DNA of 64,000 nucleotides from Ficedula albicollis (lineage: Eukaryota > Chordata > Aves > Passeriformes > Muscicapidae): the NCBI RefSeq assembly GCF_000247815.1, contig NC_021677.1:1-64000 (forward strand). The letters run 5' to 3'. Below, in pieces: positions 19,601 to 33,600 of the stretch. The notes under the pieces were generated by a model. The model worked only from the letters and a program-made list of their open reading frames with translations, had not been told where the DNA came from and did not search any database. Made by a program: the position numbers and the translations under genes. The stretch's first letter is position 1, and each line of letters begins with the position of its first letter.

Positions 19601-20490
19601 GCCTACAAAAGCAGCCTTGGGCAACTTGCTCAGGTGCAGATGTTTACGCTGGGGGTGTCTAAATGCAAATGAAATTAATTCCTTCAGGGGTGCTTCAACT
19701 CTCTTATGTGCCTGAGATTAAAGATTGTCTCCTTCTTTCTCACGTTTACCTTTTTCTTAGGCTGTTTTTGGTACCTGCTGGGCAGCTGGTTCCCACTTCT
19801 AATGGCTACTTTTCAACATCTGAGTTGCACATTTGCTTAATAACGTTAATAAGACACGTTAAGACTCTTGGTAGTGGATGTGTCTGTCCCACTTGTGAGT
19901 GCCAGAGCTGCCCCACCTGCTGCAGGCAGTTCCCCAGCTGCTGTACAGCTGTGTGAGGCAGATGCCTCCGGCAAATTACGCTGTTGCTCAGTTACCAGGA
20001 ACTAGAAGTGTGTGAATAACTCGTGGATTAGTTGGCCTGTTGTATCAAAATGGAAAAAGGGAAGGTTTAGTCATTAAGTTGCAATGGGCTTATTTCAATT
20101 TTTTGAATAAACCAGTGATCAGAACAGCAGCATTAATGTGTGTCAGTGTAAATATTACCAATAAGGACACAGAATGGTGCACACAGGTTGTAGCACAATG
20201 TTTAACGCCATTGTTTTGTGTTTACAGCAGTTTTAGTAGCCTTTCATTCCTCTTAAATTAAGCTGCAAGCCAAAAGTAAAGAATAAAAAGGGGGTTTCAT
20301 CGATAGTATCAGCACCTCTGAAAAAGTCTAAGTACCCTAGATGGCCAAATCTGAAATTGGAAGAATAAATAAGGTTTTCTGCCACTACTACAGTAAGAGA
20401 GGGAGTCCTCTAGCATGTGTTGTATTCATGTGTACTTCAAAGCAAGACAAAATGCCCTACTAAAAGCAAGGGCAAGGTGTCTGTATTGAA
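16700..20490. other. Intergenic DNA between IAPP and SLCO1A2, first part
   Basis: No exon chain is recognised. The strand-specific signals seen are only short T-rich stretches (17897-17970) and the small duplication at 19168-19327. Any upstream noncoding exon of SLCO1A2 could lie here, but I cannot place one. Confidence 0.5.
19168..19327. repeat. Complex short tandem duplication
   Basis: The motif aagctcttatgcaaagattt and the motif gcctataagagggttagg occur two and three times in shuffled order. This indicates two nested duplication events. Confidence 0.85.
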
Positions 20491-20492
20491 TT

Positions 20493-20828
20493 ACAGAATC
20501 ATAGAATGGCTTGGGTTGGAAGAGTTGTTAAACATCACCCTGTTCCAACCCCCTGCCATGGCAGGGGCACCTTCCACTATCCCAGGCTGCTCCAAGCCCT
20601 GTCCAACCTGGCCGTGGGCACTTCCAGGGATGGGGCAGCCACAGCTTCTCTGGGCAGGCAGTGCCAGGGCCCCACCACCCTGACAGGGAAGATTTTCTTC
20701 CTAACATCTCACCTAAACCTAAGCTCTGTCAGTTTGAAGCCATTCCCCCGTGTCCTGCCATCCCACACTTTTGTAAATAGTCTCTCTCCACCTTTCTTGT
20801 AGGCTCCCTTCAGGTACTGAAGCCACCC
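20493..20828 (-). mobile_element. CR1 LINE 3' end, antisense
   Basis: The segment starts with cagaatcatagaatgg and contains the characteristic CR1 3' sequence in reverse orientation: ccaaccccctgccatggcag, cttccagggatggggcagcc, then frameshifted remains of the reverse transcriptase C-terminus. CR1 is the dominant avian LINE. The copy is 5'-truncated and has no intact ORF. Confidence 0.88.
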
Positions 20829-20829
20829 C

Positions 20830-23800
20830 TAAGCTACTGAATGACAGAGTGAAGGCTTCCTAAATGCTCCTGTTAGGGAAAAAAGAGAGGAATTAGGTAT
20901 ATGTGGAAGTGCCGTTTCTGATTAAGTGTAACTGTGAGAAGTCTCCACACCAGCATCTCGTATAAGGAGCACAGACATCTGTAGGAGATGCAGTGAGACC
21001 AGGAACTGCCCCCCTGCTCCCCAGACCTGTTCCACTGCAGGTGAATCACTGGGCAATATGAAGCAAATGAAATCAATCACCTCCTAGAGAAAGTGCTGTT
21101 TTCAAAAGAATTCTACACAGATTCATGCCAGCCCTTCATACCTGATGCGGTGACTAAGTTTTAGCTAAGTTTTCTTTTAAACTATCCCACTTTTTAAAAA
21201 AATGAGTTTTTTCTTTTTCTCTGCCAGCTGCTGCAAGAGAATGACAATCTGGCTTTGTCTTGAAACACTCTGAGTCCTTTAGATGATGCTATCTTGACAG
21301 CTCTGCTATTAATAGTGGCTTTTCCCCTGCTGTTTAAAAAGGAGACTTGTGCTGAACTGAGAATCAGTCATGTTCGTAATAATTTTTCCCTAAGCGTAGA
21401 TGCAGTCTGAGCTTACGTAGGAGAATTTACGTTGACAATACCATGAAACATTATTTAACTTATTTATGGTATGTCATCACACATAGCTTCTTCAAAGAGA
21501 GATGCAGTAGGGCTGAATTTACAGTGTGCTTGAATCATTTTATGTGTGAGTGCGAGACCTGACCTTTTCATTCTACTTGGAGATAAGAAAAGACTTTGAT
21601 AAGCACATGCAACATGAATAAGTACATGAAATTGTCTTTCTACTATAAGAAGTCGTTAAAAATTATTAGGAGCTCAGCATATGCATCTGAAAATATTTAG
21701 TGAACTTTTGGTCTGTTCTGGTAGTATCTTTTAAACCAAATATTGCTGTTTTTTTCCATTTAGCAACAAATCAATTTTTGGCTGAGCTCATCCTTGATAA
21801 CAGGATTCAGGAATGGTGTGAAAAAGTCAGAACTTACATGTGAGCTCTCACAATAATTTAGGAGCTGCAAGTGACGTGGCTAGTCCAAAAGCTGGTGGTT
21901 TTTGCAATAAATTGTTATTGAGTCAAACACCCAGTGGAAAACTGAAATCACAGCATTATTGCAAGGGGGGTAAAATGAGGCTCTGGAACCTTTCAGTCAT
22001 CAACATATTGAAATAATTTCATGTTAACACATATTGTGCCAATGAATGATAAAATTTCAATGGGAAAAAGCTGAAAAGTCGCCTTATGAAAGCATTTGAT
22101 TCAGAAAAGCGCCTTGTGCAGAGCAGCAGGGATGCACAGACTTCAGGACAAGTGTTTTTAAAATCTATAGGTATTGAGTACCTCCTATATATTTAGAATG
22201 GGTATCTTGAATTCTGCTTTTGATTTTGGAGTATTTTCTGTTACATAAATTACTGTCTGCATAGGCAGTCTTTTTTATTATTATGTTTCTTGATTTGCAG
22301 GATTGCTGCACATTTCCACTTTGGCTAGTGACCGTGATTCTAGTGACTGTAGGCTTGATTTTGTTAGTTTTCACAGAGTTCCCCTGGGCTGCACATGGCT
22401 CTTTTTATTTTAGAGAGCTATCACATTCCCACATGCTTATTGGAATTGTGTTCGTGCTCAGTGGCGTCGTGTTTAACAATGAGCAGTGTTGGCAACGTCA
22501 CATATAATTTCATGTCAGCAGAACATTTCATACCACTTCATGTGAACGAGGGGATAACACATTCTCAAACTATTTTTTAGGATGTTGTCATAAGCAGGCC
22601 TAATCTTCATGGTGCTATGGATCACTGCTTTTAAGTGTATCATCCTGCTGCCTTTTATAATGCTCGTAACAAGTTGTAGGAGTTAAAAAAGCCACTGCTG
22701 AAAGAGCTGTGTAAGTTATCACCATAGAGGCGAGGTATTTTTTATTGGAAACTCTTAAAGCTGCACTGTTATTCGAAATCAGTACTTTAATTTTCACTAA
22801 AAAGGATGTATATTTCAGGCAATTTTAACCGTTCTGAGCAAGTATCTATTTCAGGGGGCTCTTATGAAAATTTCCCGTGTTTTAAAAATGAGATGCTAAA
22901 AAAGCTGTGCTTACAGGTGTGTGCCTAGCTATGTGCCCGATTCCCGAAAGATCCTGGATCTTCCATGCAGATGTTCCACACCTTTTAGGGCTGAGGGAAG
23001 TCAAGGGTACCTAGAAAGGCCAGGAGTATCACCTTTAACCATCTAGCCTGATGGTATCCATGCACAAAGTGTATTATCACACATCAAAAACCTTGTGGAC
23101 TTGATGGATAGTGAAAGTGAACTGCTATCAGGTTATATAAACCACTGATTGATGAATCATAGGTAATGTCATTTTTCAGAGGAAAAGACTCCAGAGAGAC
23201 TTTGAAGCTTTGAACTGCCAGTCAACCTGCAGTACTTTTGTTCCTTTAACTTTTCTCAAAGTATGTTCCTGAGACCATTTGCCTTATTGCTGGTAAGCTG
23301 ACAACCTGATCACACAACAAATCCCTTTGTACTTTAACTAGCAACTACTGCCCAAGAGTATATAATTAGGTTTTCAACCTTCTGGAAAACTGTTTTGACA
23401 ATTGAAACATTTATGTTTTCTAACATTTAAAACCACGAGTTTGTAGAAAAGAATGTCTTCCAGACTTGCTGCAGATTTTATGAAGAATAAAAATTTCATG
23501 TCTTCATAAATATTGCCGCAAGGCTAGAAGGCATGCCAAAACAAAACCCAAGCCTCCAAATCCGTACAAGTGCAAATCAATGTGCTAAACTGTTTTCTTA
23601 AAGGAGAAGCTGTTATGACAGTATCACTGGTTTAAATAAATAACAAGTTACGAAACCAGACAGAAAGAGTGTTCTGTACCTTTGCAGTATTATCTCTATG
23701 GGTCTGAATGCTTTCTAGAAAAGTCTGTTATTGTTCTTGTGCTATATGGGGAAAAATTGAGCAATCACTAGTTGAAAGGGATGACTAGAGTAGATGGCAG

Positions 23801-25770
23801 AGTTGAGGACAGAAGACAGATCTGAATTTTTATTTAGGTTGTAGCTGACATGAACTCTATTGAGATGAAACGTCTTACCGGATTGTCAAAGGAAATCTGA
23901 ATTCAGACTCAAAATGGGCAGGAAGTTTTGTGCCTCTCTGTGTTTCTGCACATACAGAGTAAACATCACCCTATGTTTTTTATTAAATGCAGATAGGGTG
24001 CTTTTCTACCTGGTTTGAGTAGGTCAAGTTCTTACCTCTGAGTCTCTTCTCTAGTGACTACAGGGAGACCTTGTGGCTCCTCTTGATTTCCTTAGTTTGG
24101 TATAAACATTGCCTATATGAATGCATTTTTTATTAATGGAGAATCAGTTGAATTATTATATCTTTCTTTATTTTGTGTCCTTTGTCTCTTTCTTTTGAGA
24201 AAGTAGATTCCCTAAATATTTTGAGCAGGGCTTTTTTTTTTTTTTCATTTATGCAGATGCTGGAACCCTGCAAGCAGGTGAAAGGAGAGAAAATGTTGTG
24301 AAAGAGCCTTTGTTTGAGGTTCCTATGCCCAGTTCTGCTTGTCTGTTCAGAGGCTGAAGTTTGCAGTAAAGATTTTGGCTATGTACCCAGGTCAGGACAT
24401 AGCCCTGAGAAGCAAATTCTGTGTTGTCCTTGCAAGAAATTCTCCCTGTTAAACTCCATGTGACTGGGAGGTACATGGCTATTCAGCTGTCACACTGCCA
24501 GAGAAGCAGATCTCAGCAGATACTTCTGAGAAATAAAATGGTTTTAAGCATTGCCCTGAATCCAGTTCTGAACTGATGGGGGAAATGATGGTGAACCTAC
24601 TCTGTGTCATGGTGTCCTGGTCTGGTTTGCCATGTCCTATGGCATGTGCAACCTATGGATGCTGTAATTTTGTGGAGAAAAGACTTCATATTCCCAGCTT
24701 TTAATGGGTTAGAAGTGGTTGCTTACAGCTGAAGTGCTGGGAAAGAGCTACTTGGTTCTTAGTGGTTTCAAAATAATGTGCTGTGTTTAGAGTGAGGGCA
24801 TAAATATCTTCTGTGCTTTAGGTAGGTAAATCATCATGACACGTAACATTTAGACTAGGACAAATAACTCTGATCTGCACTTTTCTCTGAGGACTTTTAC
24901 GTATTTCCATAAGAGCACTGTTTATCTCTTTGAATTCCCTGTGAGTTTGCACAAGCAGCTGTAAGTGGGTCCTGACCTTAGGCTGGGAGATGCTGGCTGA
25001 CAGGATTTTTGTTCCTTGGCTAAGATGAGCAGATCTAAAATGACATAGAGAGAGAACCAGGATAGGGGTCAGCTGACCTGATCTATGTCTGTCTAAAAAT
25101 TTGTTACCCAGACTAAGGTAAGCTCTCAAGACTTCCAAATCAAAGGGAAGAAAGAAGCACCTCCAGAGAGGTTCTTCCTCCCACTTATTTTAGACAGCTG
25201 TCTTAAAACGGGATAAATTGCTCTCTGGAAATATCTGACTCTAATGCTTATTGTGAGACTCTGGATGAGTATCTTCAACACAACTCCTTTCTAAGAATAG
25301 GTTATACCTGATTTCTGTCTACTTGTTGTTCTTGAGGTATATTCCTTACAATGAAGCATTTGAATGATGAGAGGTACCCCTTTAGCAGAAATCCCATGGA
25401 GAAGAAGGGAATTCTGTGTGCTAAGACCTCATAGGCACTCTGTAATTCTTTATTACCCATGAATTAATCACAATCAAGAACAATGCTGAATTCCCTATCT
25501 CTTGAATTTTACATATATTTACCTAATAGTAAACTGTGCATTTATGAGCATATGATAACTTTACATACCTACTTCTCTCTTCTTGGAGAGATGTTTAATT
25601 TGTACCTGTGGCCAATTATAAATCACTAAAACTGCCCTTTAAAATAACCCAGGGTTAATTTTTCTGCCATGGAGATAAGTATTTAAAGGACATTTTTAAG
25701 TGCCTAATACAAGGTGATGTTTATTTGACTGAAAACTTTTCTTTTTTTTTTTTTAAGTTCCTTTTTGGGT
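20830..25770. other. Intergenic DNA, no gene recognised
   Basis: AT-rich unique sequence without a coherent exon series or transposon. A short hydrophobic frame at 22283-22507 has no recognisable relatives and lacks supporting splice context. Confidence 0.5.
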
Positions 25771-25773
25771 CTA

Positions 25774-27205
25774 AATCTTCAACTTTATTTGCCCTGAGTG
25801 GAAATAATTGTTGAACAAAATAATGTTACAGAGATTGCAGAATTACACAGTCCTCTATGTGATGTTACTAGGTTTTGGCTTTTTCAGTGTCAGTAAAGTT
25901 TATTTAATGGCTATGTATTTAATCATTTATTAAACTCCAGGACAATGGCTTTTGTTTCCCCATTTTGCTCATTTCAATGGGCAGTATTCTCGCAGCTTGG
26001 ACCATAGTTTTTTGTCTTATTGTCTTGTCAGAGGATATTCAAATTTCCTAAACGTGGCAATGGGTAAGTGAAGAAAATATGCAAGAAAACTGTTGATATA
26101 CCTTCAGGAGAAATAAGAATTTACCTCAGGTTTTTGTTAGAGGATCAAAGGTGGAAACATGCTTTGTATTTCTTGTTGAATTGTAGGCCAAATCCCAGGT
26201 CAGGCAGACATCAGGTGTAATTTGGAGACCAGTAGAAAGAGAAAACAGAAAGCAGTGCTATAATTCTAACAAAATGTGTGTTTTCTGAGGAAGCATGAGG
26301 GTTTTCACATATTAAAAGCATCTAAAGAGCTTTTTACTTGAGAGTTTTTCCCTTGTGTGAGAGCTGAGAAGATACAGTGTCAGAAATTAAGGCTTTCCTG
26401 AATCCCAATCCCACCCTCACCTTTTACACATGGCATTTAGGATTTTGGCTGTGTTAGTAGCTCGAATCTTCGACTTTATTTGCCCTGAGTGGAAATAATT
26501 GTTGAACAAAATAATGTTACAGAGATTGCAGAATTACACAGTCCTCTATGTGATGTTACTAGGTTTTGGCTTTTTCAGTGTCAGTAAAGTTTATTTAATG
26601 GCTATGTATTTAATCATTTATTAAACTCCAGGACAATGGCTTTTGTTTCCCCATTTTGCTCATTTCAATGGGCAGTATTCTCGCAGCTTGGACCATAGTT
26701 TTTTGTCTTATTGTCTTGTCAGAGGATATTCAAATTTCCTAAATGTGGCAATGGGTAAGTGAAGAAAATATGCAAGAAAACTGTTGATATACCTTCAGGA
26801 GAAATAAGAATTTACCTCAGGTTTTTGTTAGAGGATCAAAGGTGGAAACATGCTTTGTATTTCTTGTTGAATTGTAGGCCAAATCCCAGGTCAGGCAGAC
26901 ATCAGGTGTAATTTGGAGACCAGTAGAAAGAGAAAACAGAAAGCAGTGCTATAATTCTAACAAAATGTGTGTTTTCTGAGGAAGCATGAGGGTTTTCACA
27001 TATTAAAAGCATCTAAAGAGCTTTTTACTTGAGAGTTTTTCCCTTGTGTGAGAGCTGAGAAGATACAGTGTCAGAAATTAAGGCTTTCCTGAATCCCAAT
27101 CCCACCCTCACCTTGAGAAGATACAGTATCAGAAATTAAGGCTTTCCTGAATCCCAATCCCACCCTCACCTTTTACACATGGCATTTAGGATTTTGGCTG
27201 TGTTA
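25774..27205. repeat. 691-bp tandem duplication with nested repeat
   Basis: The sequence from about 25774 recurs from 26465 with a constant 691-bp offset and only a few substitutions (for example tcaactt/tcgactt and aacgtgg/aatgtgg). Near its 3' end the second copy carries an additional duplication of about 57 bp (starting gagaagatacagt, 27056-27170) that the first copy lacks. That inner event therefore postdates the large one. Confidence 0.93.
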
Positions 27206-27209
27206 GTAG

Positions 27210-30200
27210 CTCTTTCTGGGAGGGAGACAAACACAAGTGTCAACAAGAGATTTAAGGTCACAAATGAAACCTGTCTCAGCAAACGTGAAGACCTATCTAC
27301 TGATTCTTAGGTGTGATGTCTAATGGACGTATTTGAAGTAAAATTAACCCTTTCTGTCATGTAAACTAGAACTATTTGCGTTTAGTCAAATTACTCTCTG
27401 ATTTTGTAACATCCAGTAATCAGTAACATAATCTCATTCCCTGTCACCTTCCCAGAACTCCACCCAGCCTGTAAATTTACCCACTTAGCTGCACTTTCTT
27501 TCTTTCTTTTTTTCTTTCTTTTTTTTTCTTTTTGGGAAGATATGAGCTTCATTTTCCTGCTAAGCACTCAGCCCATGTCTGGCACATCTGAGCTCTCTAT
27601 AATGCACAGCTGAAACAATTTGGCAAAAACACAAGTTTGGCCCCATGGTTGGTTAATTTTCAACAATGTAGATTTAATGTCAAAGTTCAAGTGTGCCATA
27701 TCAGTGATTTCTTGCAGAAACCTTTTCAAAACTGTAAGTACCTAATTGTTTTGCTGTGAGAATACTTTCCGTTGTCTCAGTCTAATTGCACTTAAGTAAC
27801 AGTTTGAACTGTACCTAGTAAAACGGTTTCAAAAAGCTTTTTGCTACCATAAAAATAAATTAGTTAAAAATTGACACCGTAATTGCTTTCCGAATCGTTA
27901 TGTTTAGTGATTTTTTTTTTTTTACCCTGTAAACAAAATAAAGATGTGGCAGTTTATCTGTATGACTAAGCTGAGCTAAATGGAAGATGAATTTTGTATT
28001 GAAAGTAGCACGTCCTCTTGGGACTTAGGCAAGACAACTTGCAAAGCATTGCATCATCAACTTAATCCAGATATTTGGGTGCTTTTGTTCTTTTTATTAG
28101 TTAACTAGAGTGAAATGTGATTTAAAAGGATAAGATGCATTGCTGGGTCTGTGTGGGACAAAAGGGACCCAAGTGATACCTCAGTGCCTGCCTGCTGCTG
28201 TCACTGCACCACACCAGCAGGTTTTGGCCCCACAGGAGGGATCTGCTCTGGTTTGGAGCCGGCCTTGCTCTGCCCAGGTCCTGTCAGGTGCCGTGTCCTG
28301 CAGCTGCTTGGAGCTGCCCACACGGAGAAACCTCCCTGCCCTCTCCAGTGGGCGTCTTCTGATCACTCCTCTGCCCCCCTGGCTGCCCGTGAGGGTTTAG
28401 TCACACAGTGGAGGTGGCTGGAAGAGGCAGTGGTGGTGTCATTGCTAACTTCCCAGCCTGCCATAAGTATGTCACCTACTCGGTGCAGAAGTGGAGAGAG
28501 GAATTTTACTGCCCTCTTCCCTGAAATTTCAGTGAACATTGCAGGCTTATGAGTGGGGTTCAGGGCAAGCTTTGCACAGCTATTTTAATAGAACTGTATT
28601 TTAATATAGCTATGTTTCAGCCAATTTAAGGGGCTAAAGAGGTTTGCAGATGAGTCTGAAGAGTCCAAGAGTATAAACAAGGTGCACAAGTGGAATGGAC
28701 CATGGAGAGCAAGTAGGTGGGAGAAGGGAGTGGGAGCACACTTGGTTCATCTTTAGGCAGAAATGGCAGTTTAAATTCTAACCTGGACTTGAAGTGTGGT
28801 GTGGATGCACCTGAGCTATGCACCTGTGTCTGTAATTGAGGCTGGTAGTTTGCATTGGCTTCAGTAGCATTTGATGAAGTATGACCACAAAATATTATAA
28901 AGCTGGGGAAAATAACTTTGGAAACAGAGCTGGAAATAATAATTCCGTCTACTTTGTTATTCAATTAATAATCTTAATCAAGTAAAAAATTGATTGAAAT
29001 ACTTTTTTTTTTTTTTTTCTGGATCATAATTTATGCTCTGAGAGAAGGTATAAATAATTGAAGGCCAACAATGCTGTGTTGTCTTCTGTAATTGCATGAA
29101 GAGCACTGTGATGTGTCTGATTCCTCAAGTCACATGGTAACAGGTTGCTTCTGGTATCTGTCTGGTATCTTGGAGCACCAGAACAGAAAACCTGCATTTA
29201 GCCAGATGATGTTGCCTGTGTGTGATAGTGAAATGCAGGGACTGGTGCAGTAAGGGAAAGGATCCCTTTGTCAAGTTTTGGTATTTTTGGTGGGTTTCAG
29301 AGAAAAGCAGTGTTTTGTTAAGGCATAAATGATTCCCTGGGATATAAATCTTATTTCAAATTAAAAAAAAACAACACAAAACCCAAAAAGCTGTATGGGT
29401 ACAGCTTAGTCCTGTGATTGAACACAGTTTGTGGGAGTGTCTCTGAGCAGGCAGAAATAAAAACTCTGTATCTATTATAGCTAATTGTCTGAGTGCTGAG
29501 CACCTACAGCTAATTGTAGAGTATTTTCAGGAATGCTGTGATAATGCATTATGCTTTTAAAAACTGAAAGTGAGAAGGTAGCTATAGAAGGAGTTAATGG
29601 CAGTGAATTTGCTAGGAATCAAGTTAGTTAGGAAACACATTTGAGAGGATTAACATTGTTGTAGAAATTAATGTCTGAAGAGATTGACCAGGAGGGTGCC
29701 GAGTTGAAGAATTTGAAAGGCAGCCGAGTCCTCTTGGTGGGCTTGTCACGCTTCCCCCCAGCCCTGCATCCACGAAGTGGAAAACACGGAGCAGGGCGGG
29801 TGCTGCAGGATCGCTTGGAACGTGTATCCAAGACAAAACAAGAGGAAATTACCCTGCATCCATCCTGCCTGTCCCGTAGGGCTCTGACTTGCCCTGGTTT
29901 TCTTCATCTCACTCCATCAGGCTGCAGGGGACTGCATTGCATAACTTTATTTCATGGAGTCTGTGTAGGAGTGCTTAGAATGAGACCTGTTTAATTCACT
30001 GTGCAAACCCTCAGATGTGTCTGGGCTTTTGCAGGTAAGTATATCCAAGTCCTGGAATATATTCCTCCTTCTTGGAACACATTTTTGAAATATATGTAAA
30101 GTGTTAAAAAAGAAGGCAGCTTCAGACACTCTAATCATCAAGTTGAGATGGAGATAAGTAAAAGTAGGCAGATGAATAAAGAGGAATAATTTTGAAAAGC

Positions 30201-30500
30201 TTGGGAGGGAAAAGAAAATGGAGTCTGTTTTGTGTCCATTTAGAACTCGAGTTGGTCCGGTGCTTTTGATTTTATTTTGTTTTCCTCTAATTCTAATGCC
30301 AAAAAGTTGTCTCTATTCTAATCAAGTTACTTCATTTAGAACAAAATCCATTGGCTTGTAGGCTTTGTCGCAATCCAGTTTGCAATTCAAAGAAAATGCT
30401 AAAATATTAAATCTCTTAGAAGGAATGTAACATTTTTGCCAACACGGGACAAAAAACTTTTGTTCTTTTCTCTCCTCTTTTTCAACACTGTAATGGCATG
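27210..30500. other. DNA upstream of SLCO1A2 exon 2
   Basis: There is no recognised coding exon. A G/C-richer stretch at 28140-28560 and a consensus donor at 30035 (gcag|gtaagt) are the only exon-like signals. Either could mark an untranslated SLCO1A2 exon, but nothing confirms this. Confidence 0.4.
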
Positions 30501-30508
30501 GCTGACAG

Positions 30509-30607
30509 ACTCAGAAGCAGACACCTGTATCGGTTAAAAAGGGCAACATGAAGGAGCCTGGGAAGCCACGTGCAGAGGACAAAATCTGCTGCATTTCCAA
30601 GCTGAAG
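30509..30607 (+). CDS. SLCO1A2: SLCO1A2 first coding exon
   Basis: The acceptor ctgacag ends at 30508. The ATG at 30548 (context ggcaacATGa) is followed by 20 codons ending ISKLK, then donor gtacag. An in-frame TGA upstream lies before the acceptor, so no longer N-terminus is possible in this exon. The ending matches the cytosolic KLK that precedes TM1 in SLCO1 proteins. Confidence 0.8.
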
Positions 30608-33600
30608 GTACAGCAATATTTTAGCAGTTTTGCAGGAACACAAAACTGTAATTACTTGCATTTACAGTATTTTGGTAGAAATTACATCCTAGACTAAATT
30701 AATGGATAATCTATTCTTTTGTATCCTTAATGCCCTAACTAAGGTCAAAAAAGTTCATAAGCAGCTGTGCTGGTTTTTGCTCTCCCTGAACTTTACACTC
30801 TGTGCTGGAGGTATTGATTGGTTGCTTTGAAGCTCCACCACTGAATTTCTGTAATCCCCCCCATCTAACATGTTTACCCTTCCTTCTTAAAGCTGTGAAA
30901 TGAGCCTTACTGACTGGGATGTGGCAGTAAAAACTGGCTGTTGGTTTCGAGTAGTAATTCAAGTTGTCAAGAAATGCTAAAAAAACCTTGTAAAATAGGT
31001 TTTTAAAATAGTAATTGAAAACCCAAATACACTTCTTTTGCTTTGTAGCTTTTGCAGCAGATGCATTTAAAAGTAATATTGATTTAATTTCATAAATGCT
31101 ATTTATAGAGAAGCCTGAAATGATAAGGCTTTGAATACTACTGCACTCATTAATTTTAACTTTTTCACTGCCAGTTGCTACTAACTGTCTTGTAAAAAGG
31201 ACGTGTTATTTACTCCTTTTGGTTGAAATTACTTGTTCTGGCCTCATGAGCTCTGCTGAGATGGGAGAGCAGATCCTGGATCGAGTAATTCGGCCAAAGG
31301 GAATTGTCTCAGTTCTGCAAGCAATTGGTCACTGGGATGAACAGAGGGTGGGAAGGTCCTGCAGGTGGCAACCTTGCAGCAGGCACACGGCTGCCTTGGC
31401 TGGGTAAAGGGGACTTGGGGCTTCTGAAGTCTTGGTCAGTTAGAGAAGATGAAGAACAAAGGGGTTTTTTTTGTTGTTGTTGTTTGTTTGCACGTTGGTT
31501 TGGTTTTGATTTTGTTTGTTTGTTTGTTTGTTTGTTTGTTTCTTTGTTCAGCCAAGCCATAATTGTAGCAAAGAATGAAATTACTTGTTCTGGCCTCATG
31601 AGCTCTGCTGAGATGGGAGAGCAGATCCTGGATCGAGTAATTCGGCCAAAGGGAATTGTCTCAGTTCTGCAAGCAATTGGTCACTGGGATGAACAGAGGG
31701 TGGGAAGGTCCTGCAGGTGGCAACCTTGCAGCAGGCACACGGCTGCCTTGGCTGGGTAAAGGGGACTTGGGGCTTCTGAAGTCTTGGTCAGTTAGAGAAG
31801 ATGAAGAACAAAGGGGTTTTTTTTGTTGTTGTTGTTTGTTTGCACGTTGGTTTGGTTTTGATTTTGTTTGTTTGTTTGTTTGTTTGTTTGTTTCTTTGTT
31901 CAGCCAAGCCATAATTGTAGAAAAGAATAGATGATGGGGTTTACACAGATCAGTGGAACAGAACTGCTCACTTTTTAAACTGGAAGCACACCTTCCCTGG
32001 AGGAAATGACCAGGGAATATCCATGAATATGTATTTTTGAATTCTTTATGCATTCTCCTCTTCCCTTCCTAGGTATTTCTGCTGGCACTGTCACTTGCAT
32101 TTATTGGGAAAACGATGTCTGGTGCTTACATGAACAGCATGTACACACAGATAGAGAAACAATTTAATATCCCAGCTTCTTTGGTGGGCATCATCAATGG
32201 AAGCTTTGAAATTGGTAATCTCTCATTTTAATTTTTCTGGTTCTTTGAAAATGCAATATATGCTATGAACATGTATTAGTGACTCTCATTTGCACTCAAT
32301 TACTGTGTGTGCAAGAGTGGCTAACTGTCCTTCTTTTGAGCTGGTATGTAACCATTCCATGTCTTGGAAATGAATAGGACCACCTGAATGGGCAAATCTA
32401 GGTTTAAAAACTGGTTCAGCTAATTTCTGGACTATCATGACATACAACAGAGCAACTTAACAAAATAGAATTAGTTTATGAGCTGTGTATTGAATCTTTC
32501 AGAAGAAAACAAAAAAGCAACTATGTAAACTTTGTTTGAATTTAAGATCATATTTAGCATTTTGCAGTTCCTCTAATTAAACTTGTTTGGAGTGCATCCT
32601 TACCTAGACTCAATAATATTTTAAGGTTTCATACTTGTACAAGTGTGCCTGCAAAAAAAGTTTCCTGTTCTACTTTCAGTGCCCCTTACATTGCCTGCCA
32701 GTAAGTTTTGTTGTCCAGTGATAAATTCAAATGTACATCTGTAAGTGGCATTCAAAACCCTGGTTCAGTACAGCCTGTTTAGAAATTGCACATTAAAAAG
32801 GCATTATTTTCTTTCAGAGCATGATGCTTGTCACTCAGAGACATGATTTTGTTCTTCTGACAAAAAGATCACAAAATTAGTAGTTGTGCCATTACTAAAT
32901 TGCTATTTTTATGGAGTCTGATTCATAACACAAAGCTTGAGTCTTTTCTTAGTTGCATAGTAATAAATGGAGAAAATCAACTGATTCTAAGTGGAGGAGA
33001 GGAAAATGAAGGTTTTTAGTACATTTTTGGTTATAAATGGTACTAGATGTAAGAACCTGTATTTTTTTCTTAAGCAATTACTGAAATTAAATATTTAACT
33101 TATTCCTTTTTTTTTATGATTGTCCTCTTGTGTTTATTGTTTTCACTACAAAACCCACTTCTGTGTTTCCCTATGCATTGCAAAATAAGGTATCCTAAGG
33201 GAATAACTTCCTGAAACAGCTATTATTCTGCAGTCCCTGGGCCTGATCTCTATGCAAAGTAGTGGGAAACTTCTTCTATATAAATGTGCACTCAAAAATC
33301 TCTCTCACTGTGATCTCTTTTTCATTCTGCCTTTTATTCTCATGTTCTTTCCATGTGATGCAACTCTTGCAAAAAAAGATCATGCAGAGCAGGGAATTAC
33401 TGCACCATGTAGGCAGTTCCCTGTCTAGTGACACTATTGCAAGACAAGAAAAGAAATGGGAGTTGAGCTTACAAGATACACTCGAATTTGTGTTGCAGCT
33501 TCAAAGATCCTGGGGTGTTTTGGTTTGTAAATTGTGAACCAGGTTCTCTTTGCAGGTAATTTGCTGCTGATAGCATTTGTGAGTTACTTTGGAGCAAAGC

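Noticed and set aside
22283..22507. Short hydrophobic ORF as a membrane protein gene
   Set aside because: It has one hydrophobic stretch but no recognisable family, no partner exons and ordinary AT-rich composition.
31304..31934. Repeated ORFs (151 and 92 codons) sharing the [11 protein letters not shown] start
   Set aside because: They are the two copies of an intronic 352-bp duplication; the frame runs through a (TTTG)n tract.
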